Shown: one piece after another, positions 27,067-35,738 of the stretch | How positions within the stretch are numbered: the stretch's first letter is position 1 | How the letters are laid out: every line of letters starts with the position of its first letter | DNA from: Burkholderiaceae bacterium | Lineage (GTDB): Bacteria > Pseudomonadota > Gammaproteobacteria > Burkholderiales > Burkholderiaceae_C | Assembly (NCBI GenBank): GCA_913776825.1 | Contig: CAJYPV010000022.1 | Span: 186,001-250,000 of the forward strand | Direction of reading: 5' to 3' | Length of the DNA stretch: 64,000 bases | Position numbers and translations under genes: made by a program | The notes under the pieces: generated by a model | Databases searched by the model: none | What the model was told of the DNA's origin: nothing | The model's input: the letters and a program-made list of their open reading frames with translations, nothing else

Positions 27067-27480
27067 ATGAGAATCATCAAAGACTGCTGGAATTCGCTTG
27101 GTGCCATCGACTGTCAATATGGAGCGCAAATTTTCGACGGAGCCAATTTTTCAATTTATGTGAACAATTGGCTGTTCGTGTCGGAAGACATTGCTTCTGG
27201 ATTTTCGAGGCAAAATGACGAAGGATGTGTTGGCCATTGCGTTTTAAAGTTCTGCAACGTGGCCCAGGTCGCGATTGAAACGAGTACTTATAGACGAACA
27301 GAGGAAGGTACTGTCTGGGATCCCGTTATGGCTTCTACCCTTTCAGGGTTGGGTTGCGGACGAGAAGCCTTCGATTTCTCAGGGTCGCTTAAAGGGTTCG
27401 CCAGTTCTGTTGACTTTCATGTGGTGGCGGGGTCCTTTGAACTGCACATCTTAGATAAGGATGAGCCGGCGCGAGAATAA
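27067..27480 (+). CDS. Small protein, probable orphan immunity gene
   Basis: 137 aa, from an ATG with GAGG 10 nt upstream. The sequence looks mainly beta (FSIYVNNWLFVSED; FHVVAGSFELHILD), is acidic and lacks a signal peptide. I do not recognise the family. It lies in the AT-rich immunity array, on the same strand as its neighbours. An open reading tail in another frame ends in TGA one base before its ATG, which could be the end of a lost toxin gene. Function is inferred only from the neighbourhood. Confidence 0.55.
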   Translation: MRIIKDCWNSLGAIDCQYGAQIFDGANFSIYVNNWLFVSEDIASGFSRQNDEGCVGHCVLKFCNVAQVAIETSTYRRTEEGTVWDPVMASTLSGLGCGREAFDFSGSLKGFASSVDFHVVAGSFELHILDKDEPARE

Positions 27481-27663
27481 GGAGGCTCTCAGAACCATGA
27501 CAGGAAAGTCTCCGGTGCGTGATACCCCAGGATGACAGGCTGATGCGTCAAACCGCAGAACTAGATGGGATCCGCTACGGCGACCACAGCGGTGTGTGAC
27601 ATGGGAATCAAGGTATTTCTCCGCAAACTGTGGTAAGTTGATTGTTTTATAAGCCTCTCGGAT

Positions 27664-28074
27664 ATGGAAATGACAGTCGACCTCGGGGAATTCTTGATTC
27701 TGGACGACTTGGAAGACTTGGAGATCAGAGACGCGCTCTGCACCTTTTTCGCGCTTCCTCGATCCGGTGTCGTCAGCATCGATGAGTTCTGGGAGAAGTT
27801 GCCCGCCGACGTCAGGCTCATGGCGATGGACCCCACTCGAGGTAATAGCGGTTACCGTGTCTTGTTGAAGATTTACGCAAATTTCGAACTGGAGGTTATT
27901 AGCGATCTCGCAAGTTTTTTTGCCAACAGATTCACGACCAAGACGGTTGCGGGTAACCAAGATCAGCCACGGCCAGGTCTGGTGTACATCTTCGATAGCG
28001 ACGGTAGCGTGAAGAATGGCTTGGATGTCTCGACGTCCAATGAGTACCAGTTTGTCGAGGCGACGTGGACTTGA
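27664..28074 (+). CDS. Small acidic protein, probable orphan immunity gene
   Basis: 136 aa (MEMTVDLGEFLILDDLEDLEIRDALC...), strongly acidic, soluble and of unknown family. The start could be M1 or M3 (27670); neither has a strong ribosome site. The preceding 183 bases hold no convincing gene. Acidic small proteins are common among inhibitors of nucleases, and the gene sits among immunity genes, so immunity is the best guess, but there is no motif to confirm it. Confidence 0.5.
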   Translation: MEMTVDLGEFLILDDLEDLEIRDALCTFFALPRSGVVSIDEFWEKLPADVRLMAMDPTRGNSGYRVLLKIYANFELEVISDLASFFANRFTTKTVAGNQDQPRPGLVYIFDSDGSVKNGLDVSTSNEYQFVEATWT

Positions 28075-28288
28075 TAGAGCATGTTACTGCTGCGCCCCTG
28101 ATGCCATTGATTTCATCAATTTGGATGCGCCGTGGGAGCGCTTCAGGGAATGTTGCGCATGGATGGAGAGCCAAGTTTTGACGTCTAATGGATTGCTGGC
28201 CCTGGTTTTGAATCAATCCAGTTTGTCGACGGTCAAATATGGGATCTGCGCAACGCCTGGTTTCAGTGATCAAGGAGGAGGCGAATGA
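28016..28288 (+). pseudogene. ORF remnant with no good start, coupled by ATGA to the next gene
   Basis: The frame opens after a TGA at 28010 and its earliest ATG overlaps the preceding gene's end. The protein-like part begins only around 28100 (DAIDFINLDAPWERF, then CCAWMESQVLTSNGLLALVL) and has no start codon near it. The stop overlaps the next start as ATGA. It could be the 3' end of a lost toxin or immunity gene that kept its coupling to the downstream partner, or a short real gene with an unusual start. Family unknown. Confidence 0.4.
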
Positions 28289-28842
28289 GCATCAACTATT
28301 ATGCGTTGGGTAAAACCAATTGGCACGCCATCCGCCTTGAGGATTTTGGAGGCGCGCGCGGAGCGAAGTTGAATGGCCTGGATCAACTGGGGCCGGTTTA
28401 TCTCGAAACCGATGAGATCTACGATGACTTGTGTCGTAGGGTTCTTGGCGAATATCGATTTGTGTATTGGCCAGGGCAGTTGTTGGTGCTATTTATGGAT
28501 CGTTTCGGAACTGAGAATCCTGACGGCGTCGAATTTTGGGCGGCTGATTGTTTATTTTAGTTTGACGAACCGAAACCAGGAAGCTTTGGTTGGGCGAGTG
28601 GAAATCATGGTCGGCCTCTTGACTATATTTACTTTCGGGATATGTGGGATATTGCGGATAAGTACGTCCCCGAGCTTCGAGAACCTGAGCATATGAAAAA
28701 CATATTCGGTGAGTTGTACGAAGATTACGTGAAGGCATTGGATGAGGAACGGGCAATCACCAGTTTGAAAACTCAATCACTCTCCGAAGCGCCAAAGAAG
28801 TTTTCAGTCTGGTCAGCCATTAAAGCAAAGCTCACGCGCTGA
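28285..28842 (+). pseudogene. Immunity-like gene interrupted by an in-frame amber codon
   Basis: A strong Shine-Dalgarno (AAGGAGGAGG) precedes ATG 28285. The frame encodes 91 aa (MSINYYALGKTNWHAIRLED... to WAADCLF), meets TAG at 28558-28560, and then continues in the same frame without any further stop for 93 codons (FDEPKPGSFGW..., ending SVWSAIKAKLTR) to 28842. The full 184 sense codons read like one soluble protein, so a single nonsense mutation is the simplest explanation. A downstream ATG at 28642 could start only a C-terminal fragment. Family not recognised; its place in the array suggests a decayed immunity gene. Confidence 0.65.
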
Positions 28843-28936
28843 TGAGCTTGGCTGGTAAATTCCCAGGATTCAGGGGCGGTCCTTGGTTTGGAGATGAATC
28901 CGCAACAGCGTGAGACGACAGCGCGACAGAAAAAGG

Positions 28937-28996
28937 ATGGCGGCAAAGAGCGAAGTCGCTAAACTGAAAAGGCGGCAAAGCACTATTGAAAATTGA
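28937..28996 (+). other. Conserved 19-codon leader mini-ORF upstream of cdiI copy 3
   Basis: AAAAGG precedes ATG 28937. The peptide MAAKSEVAKLKRRQSTIEN ends with TGA at 28994-28996, three bases before the cdiI copy 3 start. The same peptide pattern precedes cdiI copy 2 with no indels across about 70 nt. It may drive translation of the immunity gene by re-initiation, replacing the coupling that cdiA gives the cognate copy. Confidence 0.5.
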
Positions 28997-28999
28997 TCC

Positions 29000-30007
29000 A
29001 TGGACAAAGAACTCATCGCTTGCGACCGGCCCGGTATCGACCCCAAGTGGCCAAAGCCGAAGTCCATCGAACTCAGGCTGAAAAAGGCCCCTCCCTGGAT
29101 CGTTCAGATGGCCCTTGAAGCCATAGAAGACTACGTTTCACGTGCTGATTGTGACGCGTCACGCGAATTGCCCAATAAGCGAAATGTCACCAATTTCGAA
29201 GCGGGCAGTTTGGGCGCTCGACAGAGTTTCCAAATTTTGGATGGTGCCCCGCAGCAGTCGGATTGGCTGAGTCGCTTGGCCGCATGGGCTCGGTATCACG
29301 AGGTCGGGTTGAGGCATGAGTATTTTTGGCATTGTCAATACCGGGAGTTTTTTCCGGATCGCCCTCGCGGTTTAATGATGTTCAACCTGTCCGAGTCCGC
29401 CGCAATGATGGGCGTCTTCGCGCTCCTGGGTTGGCGTGAGCAGGTGACATATTCCGGATATCTGTGCCACGCCGCCGTAAATCAAGGTTTTCAGCTGGCA
29501 TTGCAATACCGCGACGAGCACAAACGCGCGCAGATATTCATGCTTCAATTGTTCGCGGACTGGAAGGGGGACGCATCGCATGCGTGGCCGTCTTATGCGA
29601 GCGCCGAACCCATCTATCAGCACCTCTTGGCAAACTGGCGAACGCCCGATGCCTCACTGCTGATTCCATGCCTGTTGGCAGCCTGCGATCGACATACGCA
29701 TCAATGCGGCAACGACACGCTCAGCCGGTTCTACGAATTCAATTCAGATATCGGACTTCAGCGGGTGCCCGTGGAAATCCTGTTCCTTCTCCGCCTCCGC
29801 GAATGGGAGGGGTTGGTGAATCCGACGATCGATCATCCGCTCATGAGCGCTCCGTTCAACGTGTTGGCCGCAGAGCAGCCGATTCCGCCTTTGGATGAGT
29901 TGATGGCGGGGAGCCTCCGACGGGCTCAGACGGATTGGCCTCAATACGACGACGTGGTGTCGATGGCGTCGGTGCGAACGCTGGCGAAATCGACGGTCGC
30001 TCCTTGA
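29000..30007 (+). CDS. CDI immunity protein paralogue, copy 3 of 3 (orphan)
   Basis: 335 aa (MDKELIACDRPGIDPKWPKPKS...), the third full-length copy of the cognate immunity protein. It keeps the long conserved blocks (MLQLFADWKGDASHAW; LLIPCLLAACDRHTHQCGND; FYEFNSDIGLQRVP) and ends LAKSTVAP. The DNA for about 110 bases upstream aligns with that before copy 2. The 3' flank differs from the flanks of copies 1 and 2. It is the last gene of the immunity array; acnB follows convergently. Probable role: protection against variants of the toxin, or a recombination substrate. Confidence 0.85.
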   Translation: MDKELIACDRPGIDPKWPKPKSIELRLKKAPPWIVQMALEAIEDYVSRADCDASRELPNKRNVTNFEAGSLGARQSFQILDGAPQQSDWLSRLAAWARYHEVGLRHEYFWHCQYREFFPDRPRGLMMFNLSESAAMMGVFALLGWREQVTYSGYLCHAAVNQGFQLALQYRDEHKRAQIFMLQLFADWKGDASHAWPSYASAEPIYQHLLANWRTPDASLLIPCLLAACDRHTHQCGNDTLSRFYEFNSDIGLQRVPVEILFLLRLREWEGLVNPTIDHPLMSAPFNVLAAEQPIPPLDELMAGSLRRAQTDWPQYDDVVSMASVRTLAKSTVAP

Positions 30008-30100
30008 ATCGTCGGCGGGGCAAGCCTCATCCGGAGCAGCCCCATGCGTGGGAGGCGGGCGCCTCGTCCGCAGAGTGTCTCGCCGCCACCGCCGCCCAAA

Positions 30101-30137
30101 ACAAAAAAGGCCTGGAGGCATCTCGCCCCCAGGCCTT
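30101..30137 (-). terminator. Intrinsic terminator of acnB
   Basis: On the minus strand AAGGCCTGG (30137-30129) pairs with CCAGGCCTT (30115-30107) and is followed by a T-rich run. It lies about 60 bp after the acnB stop and fits that transcript. Confidence 0.85.
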
Positions 30138-30197
30138 CGCGACCGGTCGATCAACGCCGCATGTCGCGGCGCCGACGCTCAACCCATCAACGTGTCA

Positions 30198-32789
30198 TCA
30201 CACCGACACCGACTTGGCGGTGTCCGCGTATTCCTCGATCTGATCGAAGTTCAGGTAGCGGTAGACGCTGTTCACGTCCTTGTTGATGATGCCCATCGCG
30301 TCGTGGTACTCGGCCAGCGTCGGGATGCGGCCCAGCTTCGAGCACACCGCCGCCAGTTCGGCCGAGCCCAGGAACACGTTGGTGTTCTTGCCCAGGCGGT
30401 TGGGGAAGTTGCGGGTCGAGGTGGACATCACCGTCGCGCCCTCACGCACCTGCGCCTGATTGCCCATGCACAGCGAGCAGCCCGGCATTTCGGTCCGCGC
30501 GCCGGCCGTGCCGAAGGTGGCGTAATGGCCTTCCTTGATCAGCTCGTTCTGGTCCATCTTGGTCGGCGGCGCGACCCACAGCTTGACCGGAATGTCACGG
30601 GCGCCGCCCAGCAGCTTCGCCGCCGCACGGAAGTGGCCGATGTTGGTCATGCACGAGCCGATGAAGGCTTCGTCGATCGCGGTGCCGGACACCTCGGACA
30701 TGAACTTCGCATCGTCCGGATCGTTCGGGCAGCAGACGATCGGCTCCTTGATGTCGGCCAGATCGATCTCGATGACGGCGGCGTACTCGGCATCCGCATC
30801 GGCTTCCAGCAGGTCCGGCTTGGCCAGCCAGGCTTCGACGTTCTTGATGCGGCGCTCCAGCGTGCGCTTGTCCGCATAGCCGTCGGCGATCATGTTCTTC
30901 ATCAGGACGATGTTGGAGGTCAGATACTCCTTGATCGGCGCCGGATTCAGCTTGATCGTGCAGCCCGCTGCGGAACGCTCGGCCGAGGCGTCCGACAGTT
31001 CGAAGGCCTGTTCCACCTTGAGGTCGGGCAGACCTTCGATCTCCAGGATGCGACCCGAGAAGATGTTCTTCTTGCCCTTCTTCTCGACCGTCAGCAAACC
31101 GGCCTTGATGGCGTACAGCGGGATCGCATGCACCAGATCGCGCAGGGTCACGCCCGGCTGCATCTGGCCCTTGAAGCGCACCAGCACCGATTCCGGCATG
31201 TCCAGCGGCATCACGCCGGTGGCCGCGCCGAAGGCGACCAGGCCCGAGCCCGCGGGGAAGGAGATGCCGATCGGGAAGCGGGTGTGGGAGTCACCACCGG
31301 TGCCCACGGTGTCGGGCAGCAGCAGGCGGTTCAGCCAGCTGTGGATCACGCCATCGCCCGGACGCAGGGCCACGCCGCCACGGTCGCTGATGAAGGCGGG
31401 CAGCTCGCGGTGCATCTTCACGTCCACGGCCTTGGGATAGGCGGCGGTGTGGCAGAACGATTGCATCACCAGGTCGGCCGAGAAGCCCAGGCAGGCCAGG
31501 TCCTTCAGCTCGTCACGGGTCATCGGACCGGTGGTGTCCTGCGAACCGACGGTGGTCATCTTGGGCTCGCAATACGTGCCCGGACGGATGCCCTGGTTCT
31601 CCGGCAGACCGCACGCGCGGCCGACCATCTTCTGCGCCAGGGTGAAGCCCTTGCCCGAATCTGCCGGCGCCTTGGGCAGGCGGAACAGGGTGGAAGCGGG
31701 CAGGCCCAGGAACTCACGGGCCTTGCCGGTCAGCGAGCGACCGATGATCAGGTTGATCCGGCCGCCGGCGCGCACTTCATCCAGCAGCACATCGCTCTTG
31801 AGCGAGAACTCGGCCACCACGGCGCCGTTCTTCTCGATCTTGCCGTCGTACGGGTAGATGTCGATGACATCGCCCATCTCGAGGTTGTTCACATCGACTT
31901 CGATCGGCAGCGAGCCCGAATCTTCTTGCGTGTTGAAGAAGATCGGCGCGATCTTGGTGCCCAGCGTCACGCCGCCGAAGCGCTTGTTCGGCACGAACGG
32001 GATGTCCTGCCCGGTGGCCCAGATCACCGAGTTGGTGGCCGACTTGCGCGACGATCCGGTGCCGACGACGTCACCGACATAGGCCACCAGATGGCCCTTC
32101 TTCTTCAGGTCGTCGATGAACTGCATCGGGCCGCGCTTGCCGTCTTCCTCGGGCTTGAAGGCCGCATCCGGACGGGTGTTCTTCAGCATCGCCAGGTAAT
32201 GCAGCGGGATGTCGGGGCGGCTCCAGGCGTCCGGGGCGGGCGACAGGTCGTCGGTGTTGGTCTCGCCGGGCACCTTGAACACGGTGACGGTGATCTTCTT
32301 CTCGACTTCCGGACGCGACGTGAACCACTCGGCGTCGGCCCAGCTCTGGATCACGGCCTTCGCGTGGGCATTGCCTGCCTTGGCCTTTTCGGAGACGTCA
32401 TGGAAGGCGTCGAACATCAGCAGGGTCTTCTTCAGACCTTCGGCGGCCACGCCGGCCACCGACGCATCGTCCAGCAGATCGATCAGCGGCTTGACGTTGT
32501 AGCCGCCGACCATCGTGCCCAGCAGCTCGGTGGCCTTGGCCTTGGAGATCAGGCCGACGCTCAGATCGCCATGGGCCACGGCCGACAGGAAGCTGGCCTT
32601 GACCTTGGCGGCGTTGTCCACGCCCGGAGGCACGCGGTGGGTCAGCAGGCCGACCAGGAATTCACCTTCGCCGGCGGGCGGGTTCTTGATGAGCTCGATG
32701 AGCTCCGCGACCTGCTTGGCATCCAGCGGCAGGGGCGGGATGCCCAGCGCGGCGCGCTCGGCTTCGTGTTGGCGATAGGCTTGCAGCAT
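30198..32789 (-). CDS. acnB: Aconitate hydratase B (bifunctional aconitase / 2-methylisocitrate dehydratase)
   Basis: Interconverts citrate and isocitrate in the TCA cycle. In many proteobacteria AcnB also dehydrates 2-methylisocitrate or its precursor. The protein has 863 aa, the usual AcnB length. It starts with the AcnB-specific N-terminal HEAT-like domain ([16 protein letters not shown]...). The 4Fe-4S ligands are visible in [13 protein letters not shown] and [12 protein letters not shown]. The swivel domain precedes the catalytic domain, as is typical of AcnB. The start has TGGAG upstream. It lies only 57 bp after vapC on the same strand and no promoter is obvious in that gap, so it may share the vapBC transcript or use a promoter inside vapC. 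Confidence 0.97.
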   Translation of the reverse strand: MLQAYRQHEAERAALGIPPLPLDAKQVAELIELIKNPPAGEGEFLVGLLTHRVPPGVDNAAKVKASFLSAVAHGDLSVGLISKAKATELLGTMVGGYNVKPLIDLLDDASVAGVAAEGLKKTLLMFDAFHDVSEKAKAGNAHAKAVIQSWADAEWFTSRPEVEKKITVTVFKVPGETNTDDLSPAPDAWSRPDIPLHYLAMLKNTRPDAAFKPEEDGKRGPMQFIDDLKKKGHLVAYVGDVVGTGSSRKSATNSVIWATGQDIPFVPNKRFGGVTLGTKIAPIFFNTQEDSGSLPIEVDVNNLEMGDVIDIYPYDGKIEKNGAVVAEFSLKSDVLLDEVRAGGRINLIIGRSLTGKAREFLGLPASTLFRLPKAPADSGKGFTLAQKMVGRACGLPENQGIRPGTYCEPKMTTVGSQDTTGPMTRDELKDLACLGFSADLVMQSFCHTAAYPKAVDVKMHRELPAFISDRGGVALRPGDGVIHSWLNRLLLPDTVGTGGDSHTRFPIGISFPAGSGLVAFGAATGVMPLDMPESVLVRFKGQMQPGVTLRDLVHAIPLYAIKAGLLTVEKKGKKNIFSGRILEIEGLPDLKVEQAFELSDASAERSAAGCTIKLNPAPIKEYLTSNIVLMKNMIADGYADKRTLERRIKNVEAWLAKPDLLEADADAEYAAVIEIDLADIKEPIVCCPNDPDDAKFMSEVSGTAIDEAFIGSCMTNIGHFRAAAKLLGGARDIPVKLWVAPPTKMDQNELIKEGHYATFGTAGARTEMPGCSLCMGNQAQVREGATVMSTSTRNFPNRLGKNTNVFLGSAELAAVCSKLGRIPTLAEYHDAMGIINKDVNSVYRYLNFDQIEEYADTAKSVSV

Positions 32790-32846
32790 GGCGAACTCCA
32801 GTCTCTTGGGTCTCTGGCTTGGGTCAGGAAAACGAGGTCTTGTCGG

Positions 32847-33275
32847 TCACGGTGCACTGGGCACGATGACCTTGAGCCCCTTGAAATAATCTCGGAAGAA
32901 TCCTTGATCGCGGGTGATCAGGCCGTCGCATTGCAGCATGGCATGGGCACCGACGAGGAAGTCGGGAATGGCGCGGGGCAGGGCGCCGAGATCGGCTGCG
33001 GACTTGTCACGCAGCCGCTGCTTGAACTTGCGTTGCATCTCGCCGGCTCGAATCGCGGCGCGCTGCTCGATGGGCGAAAACCGCAGGCCCATTTCTTCCA
33101 GCGCATCCATCACTTCGGAGCCGTGGCCCAGTCCGGCGGTCACCTCCGACAGCACGACGTCACACAGCACGACCGGTCCGCTGGACAAGGCCAGTCGCAG
33201 GGCGGCTTCCGCCGCGTCCGCGCCGGGCGCGTCGCCGAGCAGGTCGATGAGGACGGAGCTGTCGACAGCGATCAT
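32847..33275 (-). CDS. vapC: PIN-domain toxin, VapC-like ribonuclease
   Basis: 142 aa. PIN domains are Mg-dependent RNases, and VapC toxins cut tRNA or rRNA. The acidic residues are in place: D5 in MIAVDSSVLIDLL, the Glu in LSEVTAGL, the Asp in IPDFLVGAHA and the Asp in LITRDQGFF near the C-terminus. It starts 5 bp after the AbrB-type antitoxin stop, so the two genes form a typical antitoxin-first operon. Its intactness suggests an active module. The next gene downstream is acnB, an unusual neighbour for a toxin-antitoxin pair. Confidence 0.9.
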   Translation of the reverse strand: MIAVDSSVLIDLLGDAPGADAAEAALRLALSSGPVVLCDVVLSEVTAGLGHGSEVMDALEEMGLRFSPIEQRAAIRAGEMQRKFKQRLRDKSAADLGALPRAIPDFLVGAHAMLQCDGLITRDQGFFRDYFKGLKVIVPSAP

Positions 33276-33280
33276 GTCGA

Positions 33281-33526
33281 TCAGGCCTCGGTGGGATCGG
33301 TCGGCGCGCGGCCGCGGAGCTCGCGCATGACGTCGTCGGTGGAGGTGCCTTCGGGCAACTTGAAGCGGCCCCGAGCGCGGGAGATGGCGTCATCCACGTT
33401 CTTGCGCAGGATGATGCGGGCGCCGTCCAGCTCCACCGTCAAGGTCGTGCCCTTGGTCAGACCCAGTGCATCACGCACGGCCTTGGGCAAGGTGATCTGA
33501 CCTCGTTCAGCAACGGTGGCTTCCAT
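33281..33526 (-). CDS. vapB: AbrB/MazE-fold antitoxin, VapB-like
   Basis: 81 aa from ATG 33526 (MEATVAERGQITLPKAVRDAL). The frame is open 16 codons further upstream, but the family begins at this Met. The swapped-hairpin AbrB fold covers about residues 1-45 and binds DNA; the C-terminal part (RARGRFKLPEGTSTDDVMREL) should wrap and block VapC. Such antitoxins repress their own operon. An inverted repeat at 33603-33627, some 77-100 bp upstream, could be the operator. Confidence 0.88.
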   Translation of the reverse strand: MEATVAERGQITLPKAVRDALGLTKGTTLTVELDGARIILRKNVDDAISRARGRFKLPEGTSTDDVMRELRGRAPTDPTEA

Positions 33527-33602
33527 GGGCGGGCTCCAGGCGGTGGCCGGCGGGCGACAGCGCCGTCGGCACACAGGTCGACCGTTTGGGTATGGGTCGA
33601 AA

Positions 33603-33627
33603 AGTATGCATGGATTCTACATACTTC
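33603..33627. promoter_or_regulatory. Inverted repeat upstream of vapBC, candidate operator
   Basis: AAGTATG (33603-33609) and CATACTT (33621-33627) form 7-bp arms with an 11-bp spacer in an AT-rich patch within GC-rich DNA. The position upstream of vapB fits autoregulation by the VapBC complex, but the evidence is sequence symmetry only. Confidence 0.45.
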
Positions 33628-33718
33628 CGTGCGGAAGCGCACCTAGGGACGGTGTGCGAACGGGAGGGTTAGCGTTGCCGCGCTCGAGAGAATGAGCTCT
33701 GACCTGGCAGTCAGCATG

Positions 33719-33745
33719 AAAAAAGCCGCCCCACAGGGCGGCTTT
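33719..33745 (-). terminator. Intrinsic terminator after the periplasmic protein gene
   Basis: GCCGCC (33725-33730) pairs with GGCGGC (33737-33742). On the minus strand the stem is followed by a run of T, which fits transcription from the gene at 33793-34344. Confidence 0.8.
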
Positions 33746-33792
33746 CGACTGGCGCCATCAAACCCGAGGTTTGACGACGCGCTGCCCACGCC

Positions 33793-34344
33793 TCACAGGC
33801 CGCTGGGAGCAATGCCCAGACCGCCGGACGGTGCCGAGGCGGAGCGGGCGGCCTCGATGGCGGCACGTTGTTCCGGATGCACGCAGTCATCGACCAGGCG
33901 CTGACCAGCGCGCACATCCAGCAGCATCGACTTGTTGGCGATCTGCACCATCAGCGCGCGACCGGTGACGTCTTCCAGACGCAGGGCGCCGGTCGACGAC
34001 AGCACCGGCTTCATGGTGAAGACGTTCTTCAGGTAAGCGACGTCGATGTAGCCGGCGTGCTTCAGGTTCGGGCTGATGGTGACGGTCTGCTTGAACTCGC
34101 ACTCGTACTGGCCGAGGTAGGCCTGCTTGGCGGCCAGCAGTTGCTCATCATTGGCTTCTGCCAGCGGCGCCGGGCCGGCGGGCGCCTTGGCGGCCTGCTT
34201 CTTGGCAGCGGGCTTGGCCGGTGCGGCCTTGGTCGCGGCCGGTTTGGCCGAAGACGTGCCGGCGGCCGGTTGGGCCAGCGCGGCGCCACCGAAGGTCAGC
34301 GCCGCGACGGCGGTGCCGGAAAGGAGAAGAGTGGTGAGCTTCAT
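33793..34344 (-). CDS. Secreted periplasmic protein of unknown function
   Basis: 183 aa with a clear signal peptide (MKLTTLLLSGTAVAALTFGGAALAQ) cut near residue 24. A Lys/Ala/Pro-rich linker (KPAATKAAPAKPAAKKQAAK) leads into a compact domain of about 100 residues with two cysteines (YECEF near 82, VDDCVH near 153) that may form a disulfide. The domain is slightly reminiscent of periplasmic lysozyme-inhibitor-like folds, but I cannot support a name. It lies downstream of the CoA-ester lyase gene on the same strand, with its own terminator 50 bp after the stop. Confidence 0.8.
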   Translation of the reverse strand: MKLTTLLLSGTAVAALTFGGAALAQPAAGTSSAKPAATKAAPAKPAAKKQAAKAPAGPAPLAEANDEQLLAAKQAYLGQYECEFKQTVTISPNLKHAGYIDVAYLKNVFTMKPVLSSTGALRLEDVTGRALMVQIANKSMLLDVRAGQRLVDDCVHPEQRAAIEAARSASAPSGGLGIAPSGL

Positions 34345-34434
34345 GCGAGGTTGCCTGGTGAGGAGTCGGGGCCGTTGCGCGGCGACGGCGAATTGTCACC
34401 TTGCCGAGGGACGCGAATCTCGGCCTTTTGTGTG

Positions 34435-35475
34435 TCAAACGGTAGGGGATGTACCGGTAGATGGCCAAGACGTGACGGGCGGTGCACGAAACCAGGCCTG
34501 AGCGATTTCCGCCGGCAGCTCCTGGCCGGTTTGATGCGCGCGCTGCAGCAGATGCCAGAACAGCCGGTAGCTGGCCCGATCGTGCAGCACGTCACGAAAC
34601 TGGATCGGCGCCCACTGCGCCGCCTGGGCCGCCATCAGCAGCTCGATCGCTTCATCGATCTCCGCCACGCTGGGCGCGAAGGCATCGATGATGGGCTGGA
34701 TCTGGTTCGGATGGATGCTCCACATCCGCGTATACCCGAACTCGCGACCGGCACGTTCGGCGGCGGACTGGATCGCCCGCTCGCTCTTGAATTCGGTGAC
34801 GACGCAGTGCGACGGCGTCTTGCCGTACGCATGCGAGGCCGCCGCGATCGCCAGCTTGGCCCGCTGCACCAGCGGATGGCTGAATTGGCCCTCGACCGTC
34901 AGCGCCGAGCGCGGAATCGCACCCCGATGCGCCGACACGAAATCCATCAGGCCGAAGGACAGCGACTCGATCCGCGGATGGGCGGCGATGGCCATCACGT
35001 CACGCAACGCGCCATGGGTCTCGATCAGCGTGTGCAGCGGCAGGCGCTTGCGAATGTGGTGGCGACGCAGGCTGGCGTCGATGACATCGATGGCGCGCTG
35101 CAGGTCCTCGAGGCCTTCCGGCTTGGGAATCATCAGGTAGGCGAGCCGCTCGCCGCCGCCGGCGATCACGGCCTCGACATCCGCTTCGAACGAGGGATGC
35201 TGGAACGGATGGATCCGCACGCCGACCCGGCCGTGCACATTCAGCGGTCCGTTGAGCAGGTGCAGCACCAGCAGCATGTGCTCGGCTTCGCCGCCGATCG
35301 GGGCGCCGTCCTCGCAGTCCAGTGTGATGTCGAACACCGGCCCCATTTGCGACTGCAGCTCCAGGCTCTTGCGCATGCGCGCCTCGACGCCGCAGTAATG
35401 GTCGACCACCGGCAGCACGACTGGCGCGACGCCTTCCTCGAACAGGGCTTGGGCGGGAGGGATGAGAGGGCTCAT
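34435..35475 (-). CDS. HpcH/HpaI aldolase / citrate lyase beta-like CoA-ester lyase
   Basis: 346 aa from ATG 35475 (MSPLIPPAQALFEEG); an in-frame upstream Met at 35535 would add 20 unlikely residues. Family hallmarks include FDITLDCEDGAP, with the metal-binding acidic residues, RIHPF, IPKPEG and a late SIHPNQIQPI. Members cleave malyl-CoA, citramalyl-CoA or beta-methylmalyl-CoA. The exact substrate cannot be read from the sequence. It sits next to mdh, as in other Burkholderiales TCA clusters, but a strong terminator separates the two, so it has its own promoter. Confidence 0.88.
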   Translation of the reverse strand: MSPLIPPAQALFEEGVAPVVLPVVDHYCGVEARMRKSLELQSQMGPVFDITLDCEDGAPIGGEAEHMLLVLHLLNGPLNVHGRVGVRIHPFQHPSFEADVEAVIAGGGERLAYLMIPKPEGLEDLQRAIDVIDASLRRHHIRKRLPLHTLIETHGALRDVMAIAAHPRIESLSFGLMDFVSAHRGAIPRSALTVEGQFSHPLVQRAKLAIAAASHAYGKTPSHCVVTEFKSERAIQSAAERAGREFGYTRMWSIHPNQIQPIIDAFAPSVAEIDEAIELLMAAQAAQWAPIQFRDVLHDRASYRLFWHLLQRAHQTGQELPAEIAQAWFRAPPVTSWPSTGTSPTV

Positions 35476-35588
35476 GGGCGTGGTGCGAAGAAGGTCGACG
35501 CGGGAGGGTGAGGCTGAGCCTGCGCTGAGGAGCAATCAGTTCGCCTGGCTCGTCGGTCAAAAAGAAAATGAGGCGCGCGGCAAAGACA

Positions 35589-35618
35589 AAGGGCCGGCTC
35601 CTCTCGGAACCGACCCTT
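35589..35618 (-). terminator. Strong intrinsic terminator after mdh
   Basis: On the minus strand a 13-bp stem (two G-T wobbles) closes a GAGA tetraloop and is followed by TTTGTCTTT. It lies 120 bp past the mdh stop and upstream of the CoA-ester lyase gene. Confidence 0.85.
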
Positions 35619-35738
35619 CGAGTTTCGCTCAGAAAGCCTCCGCAGCGGGAGTGATGCGCTGACGCCGCTCGAGGTGCACCGCCTGGCGGCGGCTCGGATC
35701 GATCGGCGACAGCGGCTCCGGCCGCGGACGTGTCTGGC

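Noticed and set aside
30048..33500. An 1150-codon plus-strand frame opposite acnB and vapBC
   Set aside because: Low-complexity antisense composition, and it crosses three well-supported minus-strand genes.
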